Shown here: piece by piece, positions 56,211 to 64,000 of the stretch
How the letters are laid out: each line of letters starts with the position of its first letter
Numbering within the stretch: the stretch's first letter is position 1
NCBI GenBank assembly: GCA_019911965.1
Contig: JAIOJF010000031.1
Location: 62,001-126,000, forward strand
Reading direction: 5' to 3'
Length of the DNA stretch: 64,000 nucleotides
DNA from: Paracoccaceae bacterium
GTDB lineage: Bacteria > Pseudomonadota > Alphaproteobacteria > Rhodobacterales > Rhodobacteraceae
The notes under the pieces: model-generated
What the model was told of the DNA's origin: nothing
Databases searched by the model: none
What the model saw: only the letters and a program-made list of their open reading frames with translations
Translations under genes and position numbers: made by a program

Positions 56211-56273
56211 TTGTCCGCGATCCCGGCCAACAGGCGCTTTCACGCGAAATCGCGCTGCGCTAGGGTCGCGGCC

Positions 56274-59200
56274 ATGCGCAACGATCCCCGATTCATCCAT
56301 CTCCGCCTGCATACCGAATTTTCGCTGCTGGAAGGCGCGATCCGGGTGAAAAAGCTGCCCGACATGTGCGTCGCGGCGGGTATGCCGGCGGTGGCGGTGA
56401 CCGATACCAACAACATGTTTGCCGCGCTGGAGTTTTCCGAAGGCGCGGCGGCGGCGGGGGTGCAACCGATCCTCGGCGTGCAGCTTGATCTGGAATATGC
56501 CGCGCCCGCGCATCCCGGCGACCGCCCACCGCCACCCCGCGCGATCCTGCTGCTGGCCCAGACCGAGGCCGGCTATGGCAACCTGATGAAGCTGAACTCG
56601 GCGGCATTTCTGGAGGCGGGCGATGGCCTGCCCCGGGTCACGCTGGACAAGCTGGCGGCGCATTCCGGCGATGTGATCTGCCTGACCGGCGGGGCGGACG
56701 GACCGGTCGGGCAATTCCTGCTGGACGGCCAGCGCGCCAAGGCCGAGGCGCTGGTGGCGCGGCTGTCAAAGATGTTCGGAGATCGCCTTTACATCGAGGT
56801 GCAGCGCCATCCCGGTGCGGACGGGCAATATACCCTTGCCGAACAGGCAACCGAGCGCGGCTTTGTCGAGATCGCCTATGCGATGGACCTGCCGCTGGTC
56901 GCCACCAACGATGTGTATTTTCCGAAATCCGACATGTTTGAGGCGCATGATGCGCTGATCTGCATCGCCGACGGTGCCTATGTCGATCAGCAGGAACCGC
57001 GCCGGCACCTGACGCCGCAGCATTATTTCAAGACCCCGGCGGAGATGGCCGCCCTGTTTGCCAACCTGCCCGAGGCGATTGAAAACACCGTGGAAATCGC
57101 CCGGCGCTGCGCCTATCGCGCCCGCAAACGCGATCCGATCCTGCCGAAATTCGCGGAAAACGAAGTGGCCGAGTTGCGCCGCCAGGCGAATGAGGGGTTG
57201 CAGGCGCGGCTTGGCACGATCCCGCATGCCGCCCCGGTCGAGGAATACCAGGCGCGCTTGGATTTCGAACTGGGCGTGATCGAGCATATGGGCTTTCCCG
57301 GCTATTTCCTGATCGTTGCCGATTTCATCAAATGGGCCAAGGATCAGGGCATTCCGGTCGGCCCCGGGCGTGGCTCGGGCGCGGGCTCGCTGGTGGCCTA
57401 TGCGCTGACCATTACCGATCTGGACCCGCTGCGCTATTCCCTGCTGTTCGAGCGGTTCCTGAACCCCGAGCGGGTGTCGATGCCGGATTTCGACATTGAT
57501 TTCTGCATGGATCGCCGCGAGGAGGTGATCGAATATGTGCAGGCCAAATATGGCCGCGACCGGGTGGCGCAGATCATCACCTTCGGTGCATTGCTGTCCA
57601 AGGCGGCGGTGCGGGATGTAGGCCGGGTGTTGCAGATGCCCTATGGCCAGGTGGACCGGCTGTCCAAGCTGATCCCGGTGGAGGGGGTGAAGCCGGTCTC
57701 CATCGAAAAGGCACTGGCCGACGAGCCGCGCCTGCGCGAGGAGGCCAAGGCCGAACCGGTGGTGGCGCGGATGCTGGATTACGCGCAACAGGTGGAGGGC
57801 CTCCTCCGGAACGCATCGACCCATGCCGCCGGTGTAGTGATCGCTGATCGTCCGCTGGACGAATTGGTACCGCTTTATAAAGACCCGCGCTCGGACATGC
57901 CGGCCACCCAGTTCAACATGAAATGGGTGGAACAGGCCGGGCTGGTCAAGTTCGACTTCCTCGGCCTGAAAACCCTGACGGTGATCCAGAACGCGCTGGA
58001 CCTGCTGAAAGCGCGCGGCGTCGAGATCGACATCGGCACGATCCCGCTGGACGATGCGAAAACCTACGAGCTTTACGCCTCGGCCCGCACCGTGGCGGTG
58101 TTCCAGGTTGAAAGCTCGGGTATGATGGACGCGCTTAGGCGGATGCGCCCCAATACGATCGAGGATATCGTGGCGCTGGTCGCGCTTTATCGTCCCGGCC
58201 CGATGGAGAACATTCCGAAATTCTGCAAGGTCAAGAACGGGCTAGAGGAACGCGAGCTGCTGCATCCCTCGATCGACCATATTCTGGACGAGACGCAAGG
58301 CATCATCGTCTATCAGGAACAGGTGATGCAGATCGCCCGCGACATGGCCGGCTACAGCCTTGGCGGGGCGGACGAGCTGCGCCGCGCGATGGGCAAGAAG
58401 ATCAAGGAGGCGATGGACGCCGAACGCCCGAAATTCACCGAAGGCGCGGCGGCACACGGGGTGGATGCCAAAAAGGCGACCGAGGTGTTCGACCTGCTGG
58501 AGAAATTCGCCAATTACGGCTTCAACAAATCGCACGCGGCGGCCTATGCGGTGGTCAGCTATCAGACCGCCTGGCTGAAGGCCAATCACGGCGTCGAATT
58601 CATGGCGGCGGTGATGAACTGCGATATCCACCTGACCGACAAGCTGGCCACCTATATCGACGAAGTGAAGCGGATGGAGATTCCGTTGCTGCCGCCTTGC
58701 GTGAACCGCTCAGGTGCGAAATTCTCGGTCAGCGATGGCGCGATCCACTACGCGCTCGGGGCGCTGAAGAATGTCGGCGCCGAGGCGATGAAACTGATCG
58801 TCGAGGCACGCGGGCAAAAGCCGTTCCGCGACCTTTTCGATTTCGCCTCGCGGGTCGATCTGAAACGCATCGGCAAGCGGCCGCTGGAAATGCTGGCGCG
58901 GGCGGGTGCCTTCGATCAACTGGACGGCAACCGCAAGAAGGCGCTGGAATCGCTGGATCAGCTTGTCGCGTGGTCAGCGGCGATCCACGATGAACGCGCC
59001 TCGGCCCAGGGCGGGTTGTTTGGTGACAGCGGCGAGGACCTGCCGGCCCCGCGCCTGCCGATGCCGGAGGATTGGCTGCCCGCGGAACGGCTGGGCCAGG
59101 AACACCAGGCGGTCGGCTTCTACCTGTCGGGGCATCCGCTGGACGATTATCGCGGCCCGTTGAAACGCAAGGGCGTGCTGACGCTGGCCGAATTGCGCCA

Positions 59201-59732
59201 GAAGGCAGAAGGCGGTTCGGTAGGCGAAAAGATCGCAGGCACCATCGGCAGCGTGCAATTACGGAAATCCGCGCGTGGCAACCGGTTCGCCTTTGTGCAG
59301 ATGACCGATCCGACCGGCGGCTTCGAGGTGACGATGTTCTCCGAAGCGCTGGAGAAATACCGCGACCTGCTGGTGGTCGGGCGCAATCTGGTGATGCGAG
59401 TATCGGCGGAAAAGCAGGGCGATCAGTTGAAGCTGCTGGCGCAAAGTGTACAGCCGGTGGATGCCGCGGTCGCCGATGCCGCTTCGGTCGGGTTTCGCAT
59501 TTACGTGAACGAGATTTCGGCGGTTTCGGCAGTTGCGGAGTTGATTGCGGAAACCTCGAAGGACACACCCGACCACAGCCGCGGGCCGATCGACATCGCG
59601 CTTCTCGACCCGACCCTGCCAGGCGGGCGCGGCGAGGTCGTGGTGAAGCTGAAGAAATCCTATTGCGTATTGCCGCAGATCAAGGGTGCCCTGCGGTCGC
59701 TCGGCGGTGTCGCGATGGTCGAGGAATTCTAG
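56274..59732 (+). CDS. dnaE: DNA polymerase III alpha subunit DnaE
   Basis: Replicative polymerase catalytic subunit, 1152 residues from the ATG at 56274. The PHP domain is at the N-terminus (FIHLRLHTEFSLLEGAIRV, TDTNNMFAALEF). The palm has GPGRGSGAGSLVAYAL and the catalytic MPDFDIDFCMDRREEVIEYVQ. PYGQVDRLSKLIP and YRPGPMENIP follow, then an HhH and OB region (QLRKSARGNRFAFVQMTDPTGGFEVTMFSEAL) and C-terminal part. This matches the main DnaE (DnaE1), not the error-prone DnaE2, since the full OB and tau-binding C-terminus are present. The longer frame upstream is not family-like. Confidence 0.95.
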   Translation: MRNDPRFIHLRLHTEFSLLEGAIRVKKLPDMCVAAGMPAVAVTDTNNMFAALEFSEGAAAAGVQPILGVQLDLEYAAPAHPGDRPPPPRAILLLAQTEAGYGNLMKLNSAAFLEAGDGLPRVTLDKLAAHSGDVICLTGGADGPVGQFLLDGQRAKAEALVARLSKMFGDRLYIEVQRHPGADGQYTLAEQATERGFVEIAYAMDLPLVATNDVYFPKSDMFEAHDALICIADGAYVDQQEPRRHLTPQHYFKTPAEMAALFANLPEAIENTVEIARRCAYRARKRDPILPKFAENEVAELRRQANEGLQARLGTIPHAAPVEEYQARLDFELGVIEHMGFPGYFLIVADFIKWAKDQGIPVGPGRGSGAGSLVAYALTITDLDPLRYSLLFERFLNPERVSMPDFDIDFCMDRREEVIEYVQAKYGRDRVAQIITFGALLSKAAVRDVGRVLQMPYGQVDRLSKLIPVEGVKPVSIEKALADEPRLREEAKAEPVVARMLDYAQQVEGLLRNASTHAAGVVIADRPLDELVPLYKDPRSDMPATQFNMKWVEQAGLVKFDFLGLKTLTVIQNALDLLKARGVEIDIGTIPLDDAKTYELYASARTVAVFQVESSGMMDALRRMRPNTIEDIVALVALYRPGPMENIPKFCKVKNGLEERELLHPSIDHILDETQGIIVYQEQVMQIARDMAGYSLGGADELRRAMGKKIKEAMDAERPKFTEGAAAHGVDAKKATEVFDLLEKFANYGFNKSHAAAYAVVSYQTAWLKANHGVEFMAAVMNCDIHLTDKLATYIDEVKRMEIPLLPPCVNRSGAKFSVSDGAIHYALGALKNVGAEAMKLIVEARGQKPFRDLFDFASRVDLKRIGKRPLEMLARAGAFDQLDGNRKKALESLDQLVAWSAAIHDERASAQGGLFGDSGEDLPAPRLPMPEDWLPAERLGQEHQAVGFYLSGHPLDDYRGPLKRKGVLTLAELRQKAEGGSVGEKIAGTIGSVQLRKSARGNRFAFVQMTDPTGGFEVTMFSEALEKYRDLLVVGRNLVMRVSAEKQGDQLKLLAQSVQPVDAAVADAASVGFRIYVNEISAVSAVAELIAETSKDTPDHSRGPIDIALLDPTLPGGRGEVVVKLKKSYCVLPQIKGALRSLGGVAMVEEF

Positions 59733-59735
59733 CCG

Positions 59736-60014
59736 TCAGGTCCAGTTGACCTGTGCGCCACCCGGCAAGGCCTGACGTGCCCGCATCGGTGCGTCATAGG
59801 ACAGGTTGGTGGCGTCACAAAAGCCGGTGACATGGGAATCGTCGATCAGGATGAAGTCCAGGACCGATCCCAGAAAGACCGGATCACCGGCGATTTTCCT
59901 CAGATCGCTGACATCCGCGCCGCTCGCGCCCATGAACATTCCCAACAGATCACCGTCACTGGCAAGCCAGCCAAGCGCCTGTATCGCGATGCTTTCCGCC
60001 TGATCCTGCTGCAT
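59736..60014 (-). CDS. DUF3572 family protein
   Basis: 92 residues: MQQDQAESIAIQALGWLASDGDLLGMFMGASGADVSDLRKIAGDPVFLGSVLDFILIDD. It matches the short DUF3572 family conserved in alphaproteobacteria, of unknown function. The end is convergent with dnaE, 3 bases from its stop. It is divergent from pleD by 120 bases. No motif suggests a role; proximity to pleD-type genes is common in the group. Confidence 0.85.
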   Translation of the reverse strand: MQQDQAESIAIQALGWLASDGDLLGMFMGASGADVSDLRKIAGDPVFLGSVLDFILIDDSHVTGFCDATNLSYDAPMRARQALPGGAQVNWT

Positions 60015-60134
60015 GTACCGGGGTTCCGTTCCGCTGTGGCGCTGCGTCCAGTCTTAAAGGCTTTGTTAACGACTCGGGCGCTATGGTCAGGCCACAGCAT
60101 AACCGGCAGCACAAGCGCGGGAAAGGGAGGGCAC

Positions 60135-61517
60135 ATGTCAGGGCGCATACTGATCGTTGATGATGTGGCCACCAACCGTGTCATCCTGCGCGCCAAGCTG
60201 GCGGCAGCCTATTACGATGTGATCCAGGCCGAAAACGGGGCCGATGCCATCGCCCAGGCCCGGCGTGGCCAGCCCGATCTGATCCTGCTGGACGTGCTGA
60301 TGCCGGACATGACGGGCTATGATGTCTGTCGCCGCCTGAAGGCCGATCCCGCTACCGCGCATATCCCGGTGATCATGGTCACGTCGCTGTTCGCCGCCTC
60401 GGACCGGCTGGAAGGGCTGGAATGCGGCGCGGACGATTTCCTGTCCAAGCCGATCAACGATCTGGCGCTGTTCGCGCGGGTGCGCAACCTGATGCGCGCC
60501 AAGTTCATGCTGGATGAACTCAGCCTGCGCGACCGCACGACAAGCGATCTGGGGCTGGCCAGCGTGGCGGAACAGGCCGCAGAATTGCCGCCGGGGCGCG
60601 TGATGCTGGTGCCGCCTGATCAACGCACCGGGCGCGACTGGGAACGCAGCATCAACCAGCATTCGCCGCTGCACTGCCGCATCGCCACCACCCAGGACGA
60701 GGTGATTGCCGCCAGCGCCGACGATCTGCCCGATGTCTATGTCATCCATACCAAGCTGGGCGGCTATACCGATGGCCTGCGGCTGGTATCCTACCTGCGG
60801 TCGCGCCCGAAAACCCGGCATGTCGGCATCGTTCTGGTGGTGCCCGAGGCCGATCAGGTGAAGGCGGCCAAGGGGCTGGACCTCGGGGCCAGCGATTACA
60901 TCTTCGATCCTGTGGATGGGCTGGAACTGACGGCACGGCTGAACAGCCAGATCCGGCGCAAGCAGATATCGGACCGGCTGCGCAGCAACGTCACCGATAC
61001 CTTGCGGCTGGCGGTGCAGGACCCGCTGACGGGCCTGTACAACCGCCGCTACGCCGAACAGCATATGGAAAAGATCGCAGAACGGGCGCGCGAAACCGGC
61101 AAGGGGTTTGCGCTGATGGTGCTGGATATCGACAATTTCAAGCGGGTGAACGATGGCTTCGGCCATGCCGCCGGCGATCAGGTGCTGAAGGAATTTGCCC
61201 GCCGCATTCAGGAAAACCTGCGCGGCGTCGATCTGGTCTCGCGCCTTGGCGGCGAGGAATTCCTGATCGCCATGCCCGACACTACCGAAGACCAGGCCCG
61301 CAGCGCCTCGGAGCGCCTGCGCCGGGTGATCGAGGAAACTCCGTTCTGCGTGGATGGCCTGGCCGGCGGGCTGAGCGTGACAGTCAGTGTGGGCGTGACG
61401 CTTGGCAACCCCGATTGCGTCGATATCGACCACCTTATCCGGCAGGCCGATACGGCTCTCTACACCTCAAAATCCGAGGGCCGCAACATGGTGACATTGT
61501 TCAATTCAGCGGCATGA
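60135..61517 (+). CDS. pleD: PleD-type response regulator, diguanylate cyclase
   Basis: 460 residues from the ATG at 60135 (MSGRILIVDDVATNRVILR). REC domain 1 has the acidic pocket D9/D10, phosphate-accepting D53 (LLDVLMPDM) and K105 (SKP). A second, degenerate REC domain lies at about 150-275. The GGDEF domain carries GGEEF (372-376). An inhibitory I-site RxxD (R363-D366) sits 5 residues upstream, so c-di-GMP feedback inhibition is expected. PleD drives cell-pole and motile-to-sessile decisions in Caulobacter. The start has GGGAGG 6-9 bases upstream. It is downstream of DUF3572 on the opposite strand. Confidence 0.94.
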   Translation: MSGRILIVDDVATNRVILRAKLAAAYYDVIQAENGADAIAQARRGQPDLILLDVLMPDMTGYDVCRRLKADPATAHIPVIMVTSLFAASDRLEGLECGADDFLSKPINDLALFARVRNLMRAKFMLDELSLRDRTTSDLGLASVAEQAAELPPGRVMLVPPDQRTGRDWERSINQHSPLHCRIATTQDEVIAASADDLPDVYVIHTKLGGYTDGLRLVSYLRSRPKTRHVGIVLVVPEADQVKAAKGLDLGASDYIFDPVDGLELTARLNSQIRRKQISDRLRSNVTDTLRLAVQDPLTGLYNRRYAEQHMEKIAERARETGKGFALMVLDIDNFKRVNDGFGHAAGDQVLKEFARRIQENLRGVDLVSRLGGEEFLIAMPDTTEDQARSASERLRRVIEETPFCVDGLAGGLSVTVSVGVTLGNPDCVDIDHLIRQADTALYTSKSEGRNMVTLFNSAA

Positions 61518-61818
61518 AGGGGGATTGGCCAGATTCGAAAAGCTGCGATCTGACTGGAACGCCCACCTGAAAGGCAGACGGGTACTGTCACAAGAGACGG
61601 CGACCGGAATGTGATTGGGGACTTGACAGGATAGACTAAAACCCCCGGCACAACGCGCTCGCGGCGGCAAATGCCGCGTAATCCGGCGGGCCAGACCGCC
61701 CGCAACGGCCCGAATGCATCATTGGTGTGATACCGGACAAATGCGATCCACCGCGCCGCAAACCCGACCATTCCTGCAATATGATCGAGCGGACCGAAGA
61801 CCCCGCCCTGCCCGTGCA
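61518..61818. other. Convergent intergenic gap of about 300 bases between pleD and the metal-sensor-like gene
   Basis: No convincing gene. It contains a small hairpin (GCGGC/GCCGC around 61661-61677, CGGCA-AA-TGCCG core), a GGCGGG/CCGCCC pair near 61687-61701, and an isolated TTGACA at 61624 with no good -10. A 120-codon open frame on the minus strand here overlaps the pleD end and I do not accept it. Confidence 0.5.
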
Positions 61819-62301
61819 TCACCGGTGATGGCGAGGCCCGGCCACCAGGCGTTCGGCCATTGCGGCGCGGTCTTCGGGGGCCATCGCGGCAAAGCGGTCC
61901 AGCAACAGCTTGTGGCCAAGCGCAATGTTGCCCGATACCCGGTCGCCTTGCGCCTGCAGCAACGAAGCGACCGCCGCAGCGTCATAAGGATCGGCACTCA
62001 GCGCGGCGGCCAGATCGCTCATATGCGCTTTCAGCGTTTCCCGCCCGGCGCGGAACGAGCCCCGCCGGTTCGCCAGAGCCGCCTTCAGCGCCTCCTGCTG
62101 GTCATCGCCAAGTGCACGATAATAAAGCCGCAGACCAAGCGCCGAGATATCGCGATCCGCCCGGCCATGTCGCTCCGGGCCGTCGCGCAACATCGCGCCG
62201 CCGATCATTCCCGCCACGCCGAGATTGAGCGCCAGCGACACGATCAACGCAATCCGCGTCCAGTTCCGCCGACCGGGTTGTTTGTTCAGATCATCCGCCA
62301 T
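61819..62301 (-). CDS. Membrane-anchored periplasmic metal-sensor-like protein (CnrX/CpxP-type fold)
   Basis: 160 residues. A single N-terminal membrane segment (about 16-37, RIALIVSLALNLGVAGMIGGAML) anchors a helical periplasmic domain (LYYRALGDDQQEALKAALANRRGSF, SADPYDAAAVASLLQAQGDRVSGNIALGHKLLLDRFAAMAPEDRAAMAERL). This is the pattern of the heavy-metal-resistance/Spy-CpxP families. It ends HHR. It follows the 120-residue membrane protein by 3 bases. With the ECF sigma gene it suggests a CnrYXH-like sensing set. Confidence 0.8.
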   Translation of the reverse strand: MADDLNKQPGRRNWTRIALIVSLALNLGVAGMIGGAMLRDGPERHGRADRDISALGLRLYYRALGDDQQEALKAALANRRGSFRAGRETLKAHMSDLAAALSADPYDAAAVASLLQAQGDRVSGNIALGHKLLLDRFAAMAPEDRAAMAERLVAGPRHHR

Positions 62302-62304
62302 CGC

Positions 62305-62667
62305 TCAGCCCTCCGCCAGCATGTCATCAAGCATGTAATAATCCGCCGATTGCAACATGCCGGTTCCATCCAGAACACCGGCCGTCAGGGGTTCCAGCGC
62401 TGAAGGAGGGGTATAACCCAGCACCCCGCCGATCGCCAATGAGACGCCCAGCACCGCCGCCGTCTGCCAGCCACCGAGCCCCTGCCAGAGGTCGCGCATT
62501 GCCCAGCGCCGGGGCGCGGGTGAAGCCGCCATCGGCAGGCCGCGCCGGGCCGGCTGCGCGGCAAGCGCGTCGCCCAGGATCGCCGTCATCAGCGCCTCGG
62601 ATGGCGCGTCGTTCTGCTGCCTCGCGGCGGCGAAAAAGGCTTCCAGCCCGGCTTCATCCGTAGCCAT
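62305..62667 (-). CDS. Small single-span membrane protein, candidate anti-sigma factor (CnrY-like position)
   Basis: 120 residues from the ATG at 62667 (MATDEAGLEAFFAAARQQNDAPSEALMTAILGDA), preferred because GGAAGGG lies 7 bases upstream; an ATG at 62691 overlapping the sigma stop is the alternative. The cytoplasmic N-terminus (1-60) precedes one membrane span (about 67-85, GWQTAAVLGVSLAIGGVLGY) and a short periplasmic tail (to LDDMLAEG). Position and topology fit an anti-sigma factor that binds the sigma protein. It has no known anti-sigma domain I can recognise. Confidence 0.7.
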   Translation of the reverse strand: MATDEAGLEAFFAAARQQNDAPSEALMTAILGDALAAQPARRGLPMAASPAPRRWAMRDLWQGLGGWQTAAVLGVSLAIGGVLGYTPPSALEPLTAGVLDGTGMLQSADYYMLDDMLAEG

Positions 62668-62687
62668 ATCCGTTCCCTTCCGGTCGT

Positions 62688-63269
62688 TCATCTTTCCAGT
62701 CCCAGTTCATCGCGCCGCCCCATCAGAAGCGCCGTCAATCTGCGTTTGCCGCGTGCCAGCAGGCTTTCCACCGCTTCGACGCTGATATCCATTTCCGCAC
62801 CGATCTCGGGGTTGCCCAGCCCTTCGAGATGGCGCAGCATGACCGCCTCGCGCTGGCGATCCGGCAATTCCGCCAGCGCCCGGTGCAAGGCCGCCGCCCG
62901 CGACGCCGACTGCATACCCGCCTCGACTCCCGGCCTGTCATCCTCGGGTTCGGCGATCTCGTCCAGCCCGACGCTGCGGCGGCGGCGCAGACGGTCGATG
63001 CAGAGGTTGCGCGCCACCCGGTAGAGCCAGGTCGAAACCTTCGCGTCACCCTGCCGCCAGTCGGGCGCGGCATGCCACAGTTTCAGCATCGCATCCTGGG
63101 TCACATCCTCGGCCTCGGCCCGGTCATGCAAGAGCCGCTGCGCCAGGCTGAAGACCATCGGCGTCAGCCTCCGGGTCAGCGCCGCGGCGGCATCGGGATC
63201 GCCGTTGGCATAGAGCACCAACAGCGCCTCATCGCTGGCCTGCGACATCTGATCGAACGGCATGTCCAT
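62688..63269 (-). CDS. ECF-type RNA polymerase sigma factor
   Basis: 193 residues. Sigma-2 (about 26-95: FSLAQRLLHDRAEAEDVTQDAMLKLWHAAPDW, KVSTWLYRVARNLCIDRLRRR) and sigma-4 (about 133-183: ALAELPDRQREAVMLRHLEGLGNPEIGAEMDISVEAVESLLARGKRRL) are both intact; no region 1.1 or 3, as for ECF. It overlaps the next gene or lies 20 bases from it, depending on the start. Promoter specificity cannot be read. The neighbours suggest control by an envelope signal, probably a metal. Confidence 0.9.
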   Translation of the reverse strand: MDMPFDQMSQASDEALLVLYANGDPDAAAALTRRLTPMVFSLAQRLLHDRAEAEDVTQDAMLKLWHAAPDWRQGDAKVSTWLYRVARNLCIDRLRRRRSVGLDEIAEPEDDRPGVEAGMQSASRAAALHRALAELPDRQREAVMLRHLEGLGNPEIGAEMDISVEAVESLLARGKRRLTALLMGRRDELGLER

Positions 63270-63285
63270 GTCCCGAATGCGTAGT

Positions 63286-63337
63286 CGGTTTCCCCGCCAA
63301 GGGCAAACCGGTCGGGCCCCGGCGCAAACCGGGGCCC
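63286..63337 (-). promoter_or_regulatory. Two strong hairpins between the EF-hand gene and the sigma gene
   Basis: A perfect 9-bp stem GGGCCCCGG (63314-63322) / CCGGGGCCC (63329-63337), loop CGCAAA. Next to it CGGTTT (63286-63291) pairs with AAACCG (63305-63310). No T-run follows. They may attenuate transcription from the EF-hand gene into the sigma gene, or mark an operon boundary. Confidence 0.5.
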
Positions 63338-63349
63338 TCGCCCGCGCGA

Positions 63350-63889
63350 TTACTGCTCGCGGTCCTGCATCCAGCGCTTGCCGTCATGCTTGCCGTGGCC
63401 GTGCCCGTGGCGGTGCTTGCCGCGGCCGCCCCGATCCTGCATCTCGGCGACTTCTTCAGCCGAGATCGCGCCGTCGCCATCGGCATCCATGCGCTCGAAC
63501 ATCCGCGCACCGCGCTCGTCGCCGCCGGGCATTTCGGCAAGGCTGATCTTGCCGTCGCCATCGGCGTCACGCTTTTCGATCATGCGGCCGATCCGTTCGG
63601 CCATGCCGGCCTGCACCCTGGCCATCACGGCGGCAACCATCTCGTCCTGCGACAGGAGGCCATCGCCATCGGTATCGCGGGCCTGGAACTCAGCGGCGCG
63701 GTGTTCGGCCATTTCTTCCGGCGTCACCTTGCCGTCCTTGTTGGCATCCAGCGTTTCAAAATCGAAACGCGGCCCCGGCCCGCGCCCGCCCATCTGCCCG
63801 TCACGCGCCATCGCGGGGGTGATGGATGCCACGGCGACCGCGCCGATTGTCAGTATTGCGGCGATACCTGCCAGTTTGGAAGCTTTCAT
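63350..63889 (-). CDS. Secreted EF-hand calcium-binding protein
   Basis: 179 residues with a signal peptide (about 1-28, MKASKLAGIAAILTIGAVAVASITPAMA). Four EF-hand loops: DANKDGKVTPEE, DTDGDGLLSQDE, DADGDGKISLAE and DADGDGAISAEE, each with the acidic 1, 3, 5 and 12 positions. The tail is His/Lys-rich (GRGKHRHGHGHGKHDGKRW), which could bind transition metals. It lies 80 bases upstream of the sigma gene on the same strand. A calcium or metal signal for the sigma system is a plausible inference. Confidence 0.85.
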   Translation of the reverse strand: MKASKLAGIAAILTIGAVAVASITPAMARDGQMGGRGPGPRFDFETLDANKDGKVTPEEMAEHRAAEFQARDTDGDGLLSQDEMVAAVMARVQAGMAERIGRMIEKRDADGDGKISLAEMPGGDERGARMFERMDADGDGAISAEEVAEMQDRGGRGKHRHGHGHGKHDGKRWMQDREQ

Positions 63890-64000
63890 GTCTGTTCTCC
63901 TGTATGATGTTCAAGGCCAGCTTTCTGCCGCCTTCACACCATCTAACGCCGGCCGGTGGAGTTTCCGTCGCAGTCAGGTCAAAAAAACCGACAGCGACAT

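Noticed and set aside
61460-61822. 120-codon minus-strand open frame after pleD
   Set aside because: It overlaps the pleD C-terminus, its product has no recognisable features, and the real gene downstream starts elsewhere.

Overview
The window looks like a stretch of chromosome from an alphaproteobacterium, most likely Rhodobacterales (Rhodobacteraceae/Paracoccaceae). The reasons are high G+C, the dnaG-rpoD pair, PhaR with tandem phasins, a class II (B12-dependent) NrdJ, a PleD-type diguanylate cyclase, and GANTC (CcrM-type) sites. I see no tRNA, rRNA, CRISPR array, IS element or prophage. Coding density is high, and most neighbouring genes overlap by 1-14 bases or are separated by very short gaps.

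Layout. 1-2409: the start of rpoD (cut by the window edge) and dnaG. 2580-3800: glutaryl-CoA dehydrogenase. 3983-8798: a gamma-glutamylation (Puu-like) amine catabolism cassette with two glutamine-synthetase-family ligases, a class I amidotransferase/hydrolase and an FAD oxidase. 8795-13847: a polyhydroxyalkanoate (PHA) granule locus, phaR-phaP-phaP-phaC and divergent phaZ, with TGC-rich inverted repeats built into the promoters. 13921-24263: a protocatechuate/gallate 4,5-cleavage cluster, with ligA-ligB-ligC-hydrolase on one strand, a LysR regulator with two HTH domains in the middle, and galB-ligK-galD-ligI-ligA-ligB-pobA on the other. It should take 4-hydroxybenzoate to pyruvate and oxaloacetate. 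24344-30795: rhomboid protease, argF/argD, SPOR protein, upp, PCu(A)C copper chaperone with a small CxxC protein, and rpmB. 30961-35392: hydrolase, meaB, hrpB. 35464-43836: a small conserved protein, efp, an inositol monophosphatase, ygfZ, a glycosyltransferase, an MsbA-like ABC exporter with a phosphatase, an alanine/serine-glyoxylate aminotransferase and an LpxR-like outer-membrane protein. 44072-46585: nrdJ. 46736-56034: a purine operon, xdhA-xdhB-xdhC plus a nucleoside ABC importer. 56274-61517: dnaE, a DUF3572 protein and pleD. 61819-63889: an ECF sigma factor with a membrane protein and a periplasmic metal-sensor-like protein (CnrYXH-like layout), preceded by an EF-hand protein.

The most unusual object is nrdJ. 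Between its catalytic barrel and C-terminal domain the reading frame carries a complete XRE/phage-repressor-type helix-turn-helix of about 64 residues (44669-44860). It is encoded in DNA of about 50% G+C with codons unlike the rest of the gene, so a DNA-binding domain appears to have been spliced into a ribonucleotide reductase. Other items worth a look are the two-HTH LysR protein, the hybrid Lig/Gal pathway with two dioxygenases, the PhaR-type operators inside phasin promoter spacers, a 13-bp-periodic cluster of four GANTC sites ahead of rpoD, and the CnrYXH-like cassette with an EF-hand partner.
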